64,000 nt of DNA from an uncultured Clostridia bacterium (GTDB lineage Bacteria > Bacillota > Clostridia > TANB77 > CAG-508): NCBI GenBank assembly GCA_934130435.1, contig CAKOYB010000003.1, positions 1 to 64,000 on the forward strand. The letters run 5' to 3'. Position numbers and translations under genes: made by a program. This document shows positions 18,200 to 27,748 of the stretch, piece by piece (position 1 is the first letter of the stretch; each line of letters starts with the position of its first letter). Under the pieces are notes generated by a model. The model was not told the DNA's origin. It worked only from the letters and a program-made list of their open reading frames with translations, and did no database searches.

Positions 18200-20139
18200 A
18201 GTTCTTTTATTTTATCTCTCAATTCTGCTGCTTTTTCAAATTCCATATTTGCTGCATGTTTTAGCATTTCGTCTGTAAGTCTAGTTATTATTTCTTCAAC
18301 TGTTTCATCTTTTGATATTTTATAGTCACTTTCTATTTTTTCTATTTTTGTTGCTTTAATACTATCTCTAATTGATTTGTTTATCGTTGTTGGAGTAATT
18401 CCATGTTCTCTATTGTATTCTTGTTGTAGTTTTCTTCTTCTATTCGTTTCTGTTATTGCTTTTTCCATGCTCTCTGTAAGTTCATCTGCATACATTATAA
18501 CTTTTCCATCTGCATTTCTAGCAGCACGTCCAATAGTTTGAATTAAAGAACGTTCTGAACGAAGAAATCCTTCTTTGTCTGCATCTAGTATTGCTACTAA
18601 TGAAACCTCTGGTATGTCTAATCCTTCTCTTAATAGGTTTATCCCAACTAAAACATCAAATTCTCCCAGTCTTAAATCTCTTATTATTTCCATTCTTTCA
18701 AGAGCTTTTATATCTGAATGCATGTATCTAACTTTAATATCTATTCCTGCTAGATATGATGTTAAATCTTCTGCCATTTTTTTAGTTAAAGTTGTAACCA
18801 AAACTCTTTCTTTTTTTTCTGTTCTTTTTCTAATTTGTGTTATTAAGTCGTCTATCTGATTTTCTATTGGTTTTACTTCTATTTGTGGATCTAATAGTCC
18901 TGTAGGACGAATAATTTGTTCAATAACATTTTCTTTGCTATGTTCTTTTTCATAATCTGCTGGAGTTGCACTTACAAATATGCACTGATTAATTCTTTCT
19001 TCAAATTCTTTGAATGTTAGTGGTCTATTATCAAATGCAGATGGAAGCCTAAACCCATATTTTACCAAAGATTCTTTTCTTGCTCTGTCACCATTATACA
19101 TGGCTCTTACCTGTGGAATAGTAGCATGTGATTCATCTATTAATAGTAAAAAATCTTTTGGAAAATAATCAAATAAAGTAAACGGTGGTGAACCTGTCTC
19201 TCTGCCACTTATATGTCTTGAATAATTTTCTATTCCTTGACAAAATCCGGTTTCTTTCATCATTTCAATGTCAAAGTTTGTTCTTTCTTTTATTCTTTGT
19301 GCTTCTATTAATTTGTTTTGAGATTTAAAATATTCAATCTGTTCCTCAAGTTCTTTTTCAATTGTTCCTATTGCTCTTTCCATTTTTTCTGAAGTTGTTA
19401 CGTAATGTGAATTAGGAAATATCATTACATGCTGTCTAGTTCCTATAGATTTTCCTGTTAGTGGATTAATTTCGAAAATTTTCTCAATTTCATCTCCCCA
19501 CATTTCTACTCTTATTGCACTTTCTCCCTTATCAGATGGGTAAATTTCTATTATATCACCTTTTGCCCTAAATGTTCCCCTTTTAAAATCTAATTCATTT
19601 CTTGTATATTGCATTTTTACTAATTTTTTTAGTATCTCATCTCTAGTTTTCTGCATTCCCGGTCTTAATGAAACAATCATATTTTCATAGTCTATTGGGT
19701 CACCTAAACCATATATACAAGAAACTGATGCAACAATTATTACATCTCTTGTTTCAAACAAAGAGGCTGTTGCAGAATGGCGAAGTTTATCTATTTCATC
19801 ATTAACTGATGAATCTTTTTCTATATATGTGTCTGAAGAAGCAATATATGCTTCTGGCTGATAATAGTCATAATATGACACAAAATATTCAACATGGTTT
19901 TCTGGGAATAATTCTTTAAATTCACTATAAAGCTGTCCTGCAAGTGTTTTGTTATGTGCTAATACAAGAGTTGGTCTTTGTGTTTTTTCTATTATATTCG
20001 CCATAGTAAAAGTTTTACCTGAACCTGTAACTCCAAGAAGTGTCTGGAACTTTTTTCCTTCTTTTATTCCCTTTGATAGGTATTCTATTGCTTCTGGTTG
20101 ATCGCCTGTTGGTTTATATTCTGAATGTAATTTAAACAT
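18175..20139 (-). CDS. uvrB: Excinuclease ABC subunit B
   Basis: The 654-residue DNA-repair helicase-like subunit loads onto damaged DNA with UvrA and recruits UvrC. Visible are Walker A GVTGSGKT (36-43), the beta-hairpin YVSYYDYYQPEAYI, the DESH box (LLIDESHATIPQ), motif VI (QTIGRAARN) and the C-terminal UVR domain (about 615-650, NMEFEKAAELRDKIKEL). It is full length. No uvrA follows within the window. Confidence 0.97.
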   Translation of the reverse strand: MFKLHSEYKPTGDQPEAIEYLSKGIKEGKKFQTLLGVTGSGKTFTMANIIEKTQRPTLVLAHNKTLAGQLYSEFKELFPENHVEYFVSYYDYYQPEAYIASSDTYIEKDSSVNDEIDKLRHSATASLFETRDVIIVASVSCIYGLGDPIDYENMIVSLRPGMQKTRDEILKKLVKMQYTRNELDFKRGTFRAKGDIIEIYPSDKGESAIRVEMWGDEIEKIFEINPLTGKSIGTRQHVMIFPNSHYVTTSEKMERAIGTIEKELEEQIEYFKSQNKLIEAQRIKERTNFDIEMMKETGFCQGIENYSRHISGRETGSPPFTLFDYFPKDFLLLIDESHATIPQVRAMYNGDRARKESLVKYGFRLPSAFDNRPLTFKEFEERINQCIFVSATPADYEKEHSKENVIEQIIRPTGLLDPQIEVKPIENQIDDLITQIRKRTEKKERVLVTTLTKKMAEDLTSYLAGIDIKVRYMHSDIKALERMEIIRDLRLGEFDVLVGINLLREGLDIPEVSLVAILDADKEGFLRSERSLIQTIGRAARNADGKVIMYADELTESMEKAITETNRRRKLQQEYNREHGITPTTINKSIRDSIKATKIEKIESDYKISKDETVEEIITRLTDEMLKHAANMEFEKAAELRDKIKELKKLISFN

Positions 20140-20288
20140 TTTTTCCTCCCTTTATTGCCTAAGAAATATTTTATTAGCCTCCAAAAACTTTTTATTAATT
20201 ATAATTTTTACCAATTCTTTATTTTTTCTAACTAAATAAAAATTAGATAATACTAATATATATTTATAACATTTTTTTTGCAAAAAAA

Positions 20289-20315
20289 CAAGGTTAGCTT
20301 TTATTAGCTAACCTT
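20289..20315 (-). terminator. Terminator of the NPKTG surface protein gene
   Basis: AAGGTTAGCT and AGCTAACCTT form a stem followed on the minus strand by GTTTTTTTGC, immediately after the stop at 20321. Confidence 0.85.
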
Positions 20316-20320
20316 ATATT

Positions 20321-21640
20321 TTATTTATTTTGTTTTTTTCTATTGGCAACTATTATCATAACTATCCCGGTTACACTTGCAGTAAATATTGCAACATATA
20401 TAATTATATTATCCCCTGTTTTTGGATTAGATACATTATTTGTATCTTCTTGTTGTTCTTCTTTTAGTGTATCTTTATTTTCTTCTATTTTTTGTTGTTC
20501 TTTAATTGTAAATTTTGTAGTAGTTTTTCCGCCATCAGCAAAAGTAACCTTTAAAGTGTGTTCTCCAACAGATAATGTTTTTAAATAAGCATCTTTTAAA
20601 GCTATTATTGTACTGCCTGATTTTGAAGTATAATTATTGCTATCTAACAAAATACTGTCAACATATACTTTTCCACCGTTTTCAAATAAATTAAAGTCTG
20701 CATTAATCTTGAATGTTGCATTTTTTGCTTTATCAATAGTATATATTTGATTAGCACCTTCAATAACTTTATATTCTTTAGGACTAATTTCTTCTTTTTC
20801 ATATTGGAATGTGAATTCATAAGTACACCTAGTATAATAATCATATCTTGTTTCAAGTATAATTCCTCCATCATGGTCATCAAAATCAATTGCAGAACCT
20901 GTATATTGCATGTGAAATCCTTTAAAAACTTCGCTTTTTTTAGTTCCGACATTTACTGCAGTTAATATTGCTTTATTTTCTGATTTATTTCCAACTATTT
21001 TTATAGCAGCTTCACTTTCGTTGTCTGTTACTAATAGACCATCATTGTTTCTCTTATAATATAGTGTTTTATCTAAATCTGCAAATGATTTTAATCCTTC
21101 TGTTAATTCATCAGTTTTAGAAAAATCTATTACATATTCTTGCCCATTAGTTAAATCAATTACACCTTTTGATGTTATATTTTCATAAACATTTTCAACC
21201 TTTGTATTAATAGCTGTTATTATTTTTACAAGTTTAACATCTAATGTTCCGCTAAATTTACTTGATTCTAATTTGAATGTAGATTTAGCTTCACCCACTA
21301 TTGTTGTTATAGGGTAATACCAATTGTTAATGTTTAATTTTATAGGTATATTAGCACCAGAAACACTTGTATCTTCAATTTCTTCAATTACAAACTTGTA
21401 CTCTGCTTCATTTAAATCAATCACCATATTATTTGAAATATTAGTAACTAGTTCATCACCTTTAAATAATTGTAATTTTCCTATTTTGCTATATTCTACA
21501 TAACCATCATGAATTGTTCCACCTTTAAAATTTAATGTTACTTCTTTTTTGCTTTCTGCATATACTGTGGTTATTGGAATTATTAAACTAACTAATAAGC
21601 AAAATATAAATAATATTGATAGTATTTTTGTTTTTTTCAT
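20321..21640 (-). CDS. Cell-wall surface protein with NPKTG sorting signal
   Basis: The 439-residue exported protein has a signal peptide (about 1-28), several beta-rich regions and an X2-like Ig domain (about 300-400, with KDAYLKTLSVGEHTLKVTF). It ends with an NPKTGD motif, a hydrophobic helix (IYVAIFTASVTGIVMIIV) and a basic tail. It should be anchored to the wall by a sortase. The NPKTG motif differs from the sites near the sortase at 892. The start at 21640 follows AGAGG; the longer upstream frame is non-coding. It is monocistronic. The ligand is unknown. Confidence 0.85.
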   Translation of the reverse strand: MKKTKILSILFIFCLLVSLIIPITTVYAESKKEVTLNFKGGTIHDGYVEYSKIGKLQLFKGDELVTNISNNMVIDLNEAEYKFVIEEIEDTSVSGANIPIKLNINNWYYPITTIVGEAKSTFKLESSKFSGTLDVKLVKIITAINTKVENVYENITSKGVIDLTNGQEYVIDFSKTDELTEGLKSFADLDKTLYYKRNNDGLLVTDNESEAAIKIVGNKSENKAILTAVNVGTKKSEVFKGFHMQYTGSAIDFDDHDGGIILETRYDYYTRCTYEFTFQYEKEEISPKEYKVIEGANQIYTIDKAKNATFKINADFNLFENGGKVYVDSILLDSNNYTSKSGSTIIALKDAYLKTLSVGEHTLKVTFADGGKTTTKFTIKEQQKIEENKDTLKEEQQEDTNNVSNPKTGDNIIIYVAIFTASVTGIVMIIVANRKKQNK

Positions 21641-21814
21641 AATCTTTCCTCTTTCTTTAAATTTTATTATATTTATTATACTATCATAAATACATTTATG
21701 TTTTATGTTTTTTACCATTTTTTCAATGAATTTTTGGTAATCTTCTATACTATTTGCATATAAAAAAAAACTTACAAGGTCATAGTTTATTTAATATATT
21801 CAATAGCAATAATT

Positions 21815-22507
21815 CTATTTAATTATTTCCTTTTCTTCATCTTCGGTTAAATATCCATACTCAACCATCTTTTTAGCTACTTGTCTTTGCCTTTGTTTGC
21901 TAAGTTCTGGATTTTTGGTTGGTGAATATACTGATGGTGCATTTGGTATTCCTGCCAACATGATGCTTTCACTACTTGTCATTTTTAGAGGTTGTTTTTT
22001 AAAATATCCCAAAGCCGCTTCTTTTACTGTATTATATCCATCTCCAAAATAGCTTGAATTTAGATATAACTCTAATATTTCTTCTTTGCTATATTTTTTT
22101 TCAATATTTAAAGCCATAAAAACTTCTGCAACTTTTCTTGTTATTTCTTTCTTTTGAGTGAAATATATATTCTTTGAAAGTTGCTGAGTAATTGTACTTC
22201 CACCTTCAACAAACTCCATAGCTTTAATATCATTTACAAGTGCTCGTCCTAATGATATTAAATCTATTCCTTTATGTTTATAAAATCTATGATCCTCAAC
22301 TGATATAACTGCATCTTTATATATCTGTGGCATTTCAGAAAGCTTTGTATAGTTCTTTTTGCTTCTAATAACTGCTACTTTCTTTTCAAGAGGTTCTGAA
22401 GTTATTGCATCTTTATACATTTTATATCCTGTACCAATTATTACAATACTTAAAATGAATATTACTGTTACTACAAATATTATTATTTTTTTTATTACTT
22501 TTTTCAT
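21815..22507 (-). CDS. Monofunctional peptidoglycan transglycosylase (GT51)
   Basis: This 230-residue GT51 enzyme polymerises lipid II outside the membrane. One N-terminal membrane helix (about 7-27) is followed by the catalytic glutamate motif EDHRFYKHKGID, the GGSTITQQL box and the KKYSKEEILELYLN box with YFGDGYNTVKEAA. No transpeptidase domain follows, so it is the MtgA-like type rather than a full class A PBP. It is monocistronic by spacing. Confidence 0.93.
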   Translation of the reverse strand: MKKVIKKIIIFVVTVIFILSIVIIGTGYKMYKDAITSEPLEKKVAVIRSKKNYTKLSEMPQIYKDAVISVEDHRFYKHKGIDLISLGRALVNDIKAMEFVEGGSTITQQLSKNIYFTQKKEITRKVAEVFMALNIEKKYSKEEILELYLNSSYFGDGYNTVKEAALGYFKKQPLKMTSSESIMLAGIPNAPSVYSPTKNPELSKQRQRQVAKKMVEYGYLTEDEEKEIIK

Positions 22508-22583
22508 ATTTCTTCTCCTGTATTTATTATATCTTTAATAAATGACTTTTTTGTGACTTCTTATTATAATATAACTATAACAT

Positions 22584-22611
22584 AAAAAAATCCTAGTAAC
22601 TAGGATTTTTT
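22584..22611. terminator. Terminator overlapping the TVP38 gene end
   Basis: AAAAAAATCCTAG and CTAGGATTTTTT form a compact stem. It contains the final codons of the minus-strand membrane-protein gene, as seen also at the uvrB end. Confidence 0.8.
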
Positions 22612-23303
22612 ATATGTTTTTTTAGTTTTCTAATTATTCTTATGACTAGGTATATGCATATTAAAAATATAAATGTAATTGCATATACTTTTATGCAAGT
22701 CTTCCAATCTCCAACTGCTAAGTTTGCTCCTGCATAAGTTGAAGTAATTATTGATGGTATTCTTGCAATTGTAGACATTAATATAAACCTTTTATGATTA
22801 ATTGGTAGTATACCTGCTAAGTATACTAATAAATCTTTTGGTGTTCCTGGTATTAGAAAAAGAAACATCATTATCATTTCTATTTTCTTTTGATCATTAA
22901 ATAATTTGCTTTTTTCTATTTTCTCTATTTTTTCTTTATCATTAAATTCATATATAAACTTTCTTCCATATTTTTTTACTAGTACAATTATAATAGAAGA
23001 TATTATGGCTGCTGAGATATCTATAAAAATGCAACCTTTAATTGTTCCATAGCACATTCCTGCTAATACTTCTATAGGTTCACCTGGAAGAATAAACAGA
23101 AAAATTTGTGCAAATTGTAATCCAAAGAGCATTAATAAGCCTAGTATTCCAGATTGTTCAACTTTGGTTTTAAATTCAATCTGTCCTTCAGTTGTTGATA
23201 TATTTTTAATTACTGGTATTAGATATATTGTAATTATAATAATTAGCATTATACTTATAATAGTTAATACTGTTTTAAAAAGTTTAATTTTTTTTCCATT
23301 CAT
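22593..23303 (-). CDS. TVP38/TMEM64 (DedA-superfamily) membrane protein
   Basis: The 236-residue protein has about six hydrophobic segments and the VTT-domain motifs: FILPGEPIEVLAGMCYG (about 74-90), a YG..F loop and FLIPGTPKDLLVYLAG (about 149-164). Members are thought to act in lipid scrambling or membrane homeostasis. The specific role here is unknown. It appears as a single gene with its own terminator. Confidence 0.88.
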   Translation of the reverse strand: MNGKKIKLFKTVLTIISIMLIIIITIYLIPVIKNISTTEGQIEFKTKVEQSGILGLLMLFGLQFAQIFLFILPGEPIEVLAGMCYGTIKGCIFIDISAAIISSIIIVLVKKYGRKFIYEFNDKEKIEKIEKSKLFNDQKKIEMIMMFLFLIPGTPKDLLVYLAGILPINHKRFILMSTIARIPSIITSTYAGANLAVGDWKTCIKVYAITFIFLICIYLVIRIIRKLKKHIKNPSY

Positions 23304-23363
23304 ACTATATTTGTTACTCCTTGTATTATTATATCATATATTACTATTTATTGGTTAACTATA

Positions 23364-23771
23364 TTAATAAAATTTATTCATATTAGAATAATTGTTAAAA
23401 TTTTGATAACTAGGCATTCCTGCATATGTAGCAGAAATAGTTATAAATTTTATTGAATATATATCTGCATATATTAAACTATCACCTTCAAAGGATCTTA
23501 GTAGTATGTAACTTGCTCCAACGTCTTCTAAAAAACCTATTCTATCTACCATATTATTTGTACCTATTAAAAACTCTACTCTCATTAGCTTACCAATTTG
23601 TTCTTTTAAAAATGCTGGTGTATAAATAGGATTAGTTAAGATTTCTGGTATGTCTTGTTCATTATTTTGTCTATTAGTTTCGTTTCTTAAGTTTACTTCT
23701 CTTTTTTCAGAAAAATTCATTTCTTCTTGTGTTCTTGCCCTTCTATTATTATTTAATTCGTCTGAATTCAT
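23364..23771 (-). CDS. gerQ: Spore coat protein GerQ-like
   Basis: This 135-residue protein has a polar, disordered N-terminus (1-45) and a GerQ core: FLKEQIGKLMRVEFLIG, DVGASYILLRSFEGDS and IYSIKFITIS. In Bacillus GerQ is crosslinked in the coat and is needed to place the lytic enzyme CwlJ for germination with calcium dipicolinate. Here it lies 15 bases after cwlJ on the same strand, the same partnership as in Bacillus. Confidence 0.85.
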   Translation of the reverse strand: MNSDELNNNRRARTQEEMNFSEKREVNLRNETNRQNNEQDIPEILTNPIYTPAFLKEQIGKLMRVEFLIGTNNMVDRIGFLEDVGASYILLRSFEGDSLIYADIYSIKFITISATYAGMPSYQNFNNYSNMNKFY

Positions 23772-23786
23772 TATTACCCTCCTTTT

Positions 23787-24234
23787 CTAGGTATTTGCAT
23801 ACAATTCAGTTGGTCTATAAAAGCAATGATCGCCTAATCTTGTATGAAATGTACCTGAACCATTATACGGGAAAGTTTCACTACATGTTGGTTTAAATGG
23901 ATTTAAATACCATAAGCAAATGCCTATTTCTGCAAGTCTATTTCCTGAAAGTGCCCAATCTGCTATATCATAATGTATTTGTGTTGGGTTCATGTTATAA
24001 ATATTTTGTGGATTATATTTTCCAAATAAATTGTCTGTAGCACAATCGAACTGTCCATTTTGAAAGATTATATTTCTTATGTTCCCGCCCTTGTGATATT
24101 CTAGAATATTCTCCTTCACTTGAATTTGTTCTATTCATTATCACGCTTGCAACAGCTTTCATTCCATTATCGCCTTCTCCTCCTGCTTCACATTGTATTA
24201 TTCTAGCAAGGAGCTCTCTTTCTGAATATGCCAT
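23787..24234 (-). CDS. cwlJ: Spore cortex-lytic enzyme CwlJ, read through a +1 CGG shift
   Basis: The Hydrolase_2/CwlJ-type cortex hydrolase acts on spore cortex during germination. The catalytic Glu lies in IIQCEAGGEG (about 12-21). At codon 50 the sequence is CAA GGG CGG GAA. Without the C it reads Q-G-G-N-I-R-N-I-I-F-Q-N-G-Q-F, the family continuation, and the second frame then runs to 23787 for 148 residues, ending in the usual GDHCFYRPTELYANT-type tail. Zero-frame reading would instead give an unrelated tail. The start at 24234 follows GGGGGA. It is coupled to gerQ downstream. It is recoded, broken or a sequence error. Confidence 0.8.
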
Positions 24235-24387
24235 AATGATTTCCCCCATATATTCTTTTTATAAATATATGTTTATTTTTTTTTATTATTAAAATATTTT
24301 TTGGTTTTTTATAGACTTTTTTACAATTTTTGTGTATTATATTATTATAATTTTAAAAACATTAGAAATACTATGGAGGTAAATTAT

Positions 24388-24732
24388 ATGTCAAAAAAAA
24401 TTTTTTTAGTTTTTTTAATTATGTTTTTAGTTGTTTTTAATTCAATTTGTTTTGCTACTGATAGCATTAATATGGATTTGTCTAACACTTCTAATTCAAA
24501 TAATTCTTCAAATTTTGTAGATACTACAACAGTTGATGGAGCAGCAGCTCTAGATAGATCTTCTACTGATGAATCTAGTTCTTCAGATGCTTCAATGCCT
24601 TCAGTTTCTACTACAACTGATTATGATGATTCTGGTGAAATGTCTATCACTAATATTATAAATATTATTCTTATTGTTGTTGGAATTGTTATTATATTTC
24701 TAGGAATAGCAATTATCATAAAAATTAAATAA
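24388..24732 (+). CDS. Small exported Ser/Thr-rich membrane protein
   Basis: This 114-residue protein has a signal peptide (about 1-22), a Ser/Thr/Asp-rich extracellular segment and a C-terminal membrane helix (about 92-112). The start at 24388 follows GGAGG. No family is recognised. It is followed by a similarly built gene 75 bases downstream, which may be co-transcribed. Confidence 0.6.
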   Translation: MSKKIFLVFLIMFLVVFNSICFATDSINMDLSNTSNSNNSSNFVDTTTVDGAAALDRSSTDESSSSDASMPSVSTTTDYDDSGEMSITNIINIILIVVGIVIIFLGIAIIIKIK

Positions 24733-24807
24733 CTTTTTTAAATTATGTATAAAAAATCTCTAAAAAAAAATACTAAGTATATAAATTTTTTTTGGAGGTT
24801 TTTTATT

Positions 24808-25236
24808 ATGAATAAAAAAATAATTATAATCTCATTAATTATCTGTTTAGTTTCTATCCTACTATGTTGTAATATTTATGCTAGTAACCTAAAGTCTGAT
24901 ATAAAAAGCAGTGGAAATAAGGCTGGTACTGCTTTGAAAAATGCTGAAAATCATATTGAAAATGGTGTTAAAAGTACTGCAAACGGAATTAAAGATGCCG
25001 GTAGTAGTATGATGTCAGGTGCAACGAATTTAGGTGATAATATGAAATCAAAAATGGATACAGCTTCTAATAGTGGTTATACTGCTGAAAGAACAGCAGC
25101 AAATAACAATAACGTTTTAGGTATGTCAACAACAGCTTGGATTTGGATGATTTTTGCAGTAGTTACAATTGCAATAGTTGCTTTAGTTTGGTATTATGGT
25201 TCTCAGTATGAACATAGAAATTATGATAATAATTAA
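24808..25236 (+). CDS. Small exported protein with helical repeat and membrane tail
   Basis: The 142-residue protein starts at 24808 after TTGGAGG. It has a signal peptide (about 1-24), an amphipathic region with repeated Gly/Ala/Asn/Lys turns (NAENHIENGVKSTANGIKDAG) and a C-terminal membrane helix (about 110-130). No known family is recognised. Confidence 0.6.
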   Translation: MNKKIIIISLIICLVSILLCCNIYASNLKSDIKSSGNKAGTALKNAENHIENGVKSTANGIKDAGSSMMSGATNLGDNMKSKMDTASNSGYTAERTAANNNNVLGMSTTAWIWMIFAVVTIAIVALVWYYGSQYEHRNYDNN

Positions 25237-25244
25237 TTCATTAT

Positions 25245-25279
25245 AAGTAAGATTAAAAAAAATAATCTTACTTATTTTT
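25245..25279 (+). terminator. Terminator after the two small exported proteins
   Basis: AAGTAAGATTA (25245-25255) and TAATCTTACTT (25263-25273) form a stem followed by ATTTTTT. Confidence 0.85.
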
Positions 25280-25336
25280 TGACTTTTTTTAATAATATGT
25301 TATAATTTTTATATTAATATATTATAGGTGATAAAG

Positions 25337-25783
25337 ATGAAAATTATTGCTTCAAATCCTACTGCCTTTCATAATTATTCTATTAATGATAAACTGGAAT
25401 GTGGTATTGTTTTAACCGGAACAGAAATAAAATCAATTAGAAATAATAAAGTAAATATAAAAGATACATATGCAACAATAAAGAATGGTGAAGTATTTAT
25501 AATTGGTATGCATATTAGTCCATATGAACATGGAAACATTTTTAATAAAGACCCCTTGAGAACTAGGAAACTATTACTTACTAGGAGAGAAATTAATAAA
25601 TTAACTGGTTTAGTTTCTCAAAAGGGTTATTCATTAGTTCCATTAAATTTGTACTTTAAAAATAATCTTGTTAAAGTAGAGTTAGGAATTGCTAAAGGTA
25701 AAAAATTATTTGATAAAAGACAGGAACTTGCTAAAAAAGATGCTAATTTAAGAATTCAAAAGGCTTTAAAAAATAACTATTAA
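25337..25783 (+). CDS. smpB: SsrA-binding protein SmpB
   Basis: The 148-residue protein binds tmRNA and delivers it to stalled ribosomes. The OB-fold core is clear: the GIVLTGTEIKSIR motif near residue 24, HISPYEHGN near 61, RTRKLLL near 75 and a basic C-terminal tail GKKLFDKRQELAKKDANLR. The ATG at 25337 is preferred over the GTG nine bases upstream because AGGTGAT precedes it. No ssrA gene was seen nearby. Confidence 0.95.
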   Translation: MKIIASNPTAFHNYSINDKLECGIVLTGTEIKSIRNNKVNIKDTYATIKNGEVFIIGMHISPYEHGNIFNKDPLRTRKLLLTRREINKLTGLVSQKGYSLVPLNLYFKNNLVKVELGIAKGKKLFDKRQELAKKDANLRIQKALKNNY

Positions 25784-25785
25784 AG

Positions 25786-25818
25786 AACAAAGCACATTAG
25801 AGAATGTGCTTTGTTTTT
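25786..25818. terminator. Bidirectional terminator after smpB
   Basis: AACAAAGCACATT pairs with AATGTGCTTTGTT around AGAG, then a T-run. It separates smpB from a convergent gene. Confidence 0.88.
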
Positions 25819-26249
25819 TAATAATATAGATTATTTACATTAATATTTCTTTTACCCGGAGAGAACAATTCTCTTATTACAAGTATTTTTATCAAATCTC
25901 TTAATAAAGAATTTCTATATTGATTATTATAGTCTTGTTTTATTCTTTGGTTATTATATCTTCTAACATTATTCATTTCTTCAGAAATTTCTGTACTTTC
26001 AAAATTAATATAGATTTCTTCTGTTATTTTATTTACTATTTCTATATTAACATTTGTATTAATATTCATACATGCTTTGCATATCATTGGATAGATTATT
26101 TTATATATTTCTGGATAAAACTCCTCAATTTCGTTATTATATGTATTAATCATATTGCTATTTTGTTCAATAATGCAGCACTTTTCTTGCATTTGATTTA
26201 CATTATATTCTAAAATTTCTTTCATATATTCTTCATATGATTTTAGCAT
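25818..26249 (-). CDS. Hypothetical protein
   Basis: A 143-residue acidic helical protein with three cysteines in two clusters (EKCCI and ICKACM) and a basic Asn/Arg-rich region before a C-terminal LLRDLIKILVIRELF helix. AGGAGG precedes the start. I do not recognise the family and see no export signal. Confidence 0.6.
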   Translation of the reverse strand: MLKSYEEYMKEILEYNVNQMQEKCCIIEQNSNMINTYNNEIEEFYPEIYKIIYPMICKACMNINTNVNIEIVNKITEEIYINFESTEISEEMNNVRRYNNQRIKQDYNNQYRNSLLRDLIKILVIRELFSPGKRNINVNNLYY

Positions 26250-26315
26250 AAAAAGAACCTCCTATTATTTACAACTTTTTCTTTTATAAATAATATGAGG
26301 TTTATTATTTATTAG

Positions 26316-27716
26316 TTACAAATTATTAACTAATTCCTTAAATTTATTTCCTCTCTCTTCAAAGTTTTTAAACATGTCGAAACTTGCACTGGCAGGTGAA
26401 AATAAAACTACTTCTCCTGGTTTAGCAATTTTATAAGCTGTTTCCACAATTTCTTTAAATTCACTACACATATATATTTTTATTTTTTTGTTTTCTTTTT
26501 CTTCCTCTTCTTTTACTGCATCAAAAATCTTAGTTGCAGTATCTCCAATTAGTATTAATGCATCTACTCTATCTAAAATTGGTTTTGCTATTGGCGTATA
26601 ATCAAGTTTTTTATCATAACCTCCAGCTATTAAAACTATTCTCTCTTTAAATGAATTTATTCCTGCTATAGTTCTTGTAGGGCTAGTTCCAATTGAATCA
26701 TTATACCATTTTACTCCATTAATTTCTCTTACTAGTTCTATTCTATGTTCTACTCCTTTAAAACTTTTTATTGCTTTTACTATATTGTCAATATCAACTA
26801 ATCCTTCTGTTGCAGCAATTGCAGCACAAATATTCTCATAATTATGATTTCCTCTAATAATTATGTCTTCAGTATTTATAATGTGTCTTCTTAACTTATC
26901 TTTACAGATTTTTATTATATTATTGTCTAGAATAACTCCATCTTCTAGTTTTTCCTTACTACTAAAAAAAACAACTTTGCCCGGAGCTTTTGATGCTAAC
27001 ATCTTTGTTATTGTATTATCATGATTCAAGACTAATTTACCATTTTCAGTTTGATATTTAAATATATTAGATTTTGCATCTATGTATTCTTCATATGAGC
27101 TATGAACATTTAAATGATTTGGTGTAATATTTGTTATTACAGAGATTTCTGGGCTTATATTCATTTTCATTAATTGAAAACTGCTCAGTTCAAGCACTAC
27201 AAAATCTTCAGGAGTTATTTCGTTAAGTTTGGTAAATAATGGTGTTCCTATATTTCCACCAAGAAAGCAATTATATCCACCTTGTTTTAATATTGAATAT
27301 ATTAAACTTGTAGTAGTTGTTTTTCCATCACTTCCAGTTACTCCAATTATTTTAGCTGGACATAATTTCATAAACATTTCTATTTCTGTTGTAACAATTG
27401 CTCCTCTTTCCTTTTCCTCTCTTAATTCTTTTCTTGTTGGCATACAACTAGGAGATCTAAATATAATGTCAAATCCTTTTAATTCTTTTAGACTGTCTGC
27501 ACCTAAATTAATCTTTACATTATATTTTCTTATATTTTCTTTTACTTCTTTAGGTATTTTTTCTTCGCTTCTCTCATCAAATACAGTAATATCTAATCCA
27601 CTTTTTTCAAAATACTCAATTATTGGTATATTGCTAACTCCAATTCCTATTATGGCAATCTTTTTACTTTTTATATCAGAGTTAAATTTTTCAAGTTTTT
27701 TATTAATGTATTTCAT
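26316..27716 (-). CDS. murD: UDP-N-acetylmuramoyl-L-alanine--D-glutamate ligase
   Basis: The 466-residue cytoplasmic ligase adds D-Glu to the peptidoglycan precursor. Domain order is normal: N-terminal Rossmann domain (GIGVSNIPI), central ATPase with GVTGSDGKTTTT (about 127-138) and NITPNHLNVH, and a C-terminal ligase domain with WYNDSIGTSPTRT and LIAGGYDKKLDY. A possible operon partner is the cmk-like gene ending 32 bases upstream. Confidence 0.96.
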   Translation of the reverse strand: MKYINKKLEKFNSDIKSKKIAIIGIGVSNIPIIEYFEKSGLDITVFDERSEEKIPKEVKENIRKYNVKINLGADSLKELKGFDIIFRSPSCMPTRKELREEKERGAIVTTEIEMFMKLCPAKIIGVTGSDGKTTTTSLIYSILKQGGYNCFLGGNIGTPLFTKLNEITPEDFVVLELSSFQLMKMNISPEISVITNITPNHLNVHSSYEEYIDAKSNIFKYQTENGKLVLNHDNTITKMLASKAPGKVVFFSSKEKLEDGVILDNNIIKICKDKLRRHIINTEDIIIRGNHNYENICAAIAATEGLVDIDNIVKAIKSFKGVEHRIELVREINGVKWYNDSIGTSPTRTIAGINSFKERIVLIAGGYDKKLDYTPIAKPILDRVDALILIGDTATKIFDAVKEEEEKENKKIKIYMCSEFKEIVETAYKIAKPGEVVLFSPASASFDMFKNFEERGNKFKELVNNL

Positions 27717-27748
27717 ATTTCCTCCATATTATTCTTTTATTTAATTTT

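Noticed and set aside
20644..20952. A second protein in another frame of the NPKTG gene
   Set aside because: It is a shadow frame without ribosome-binding site or recognisable domain.
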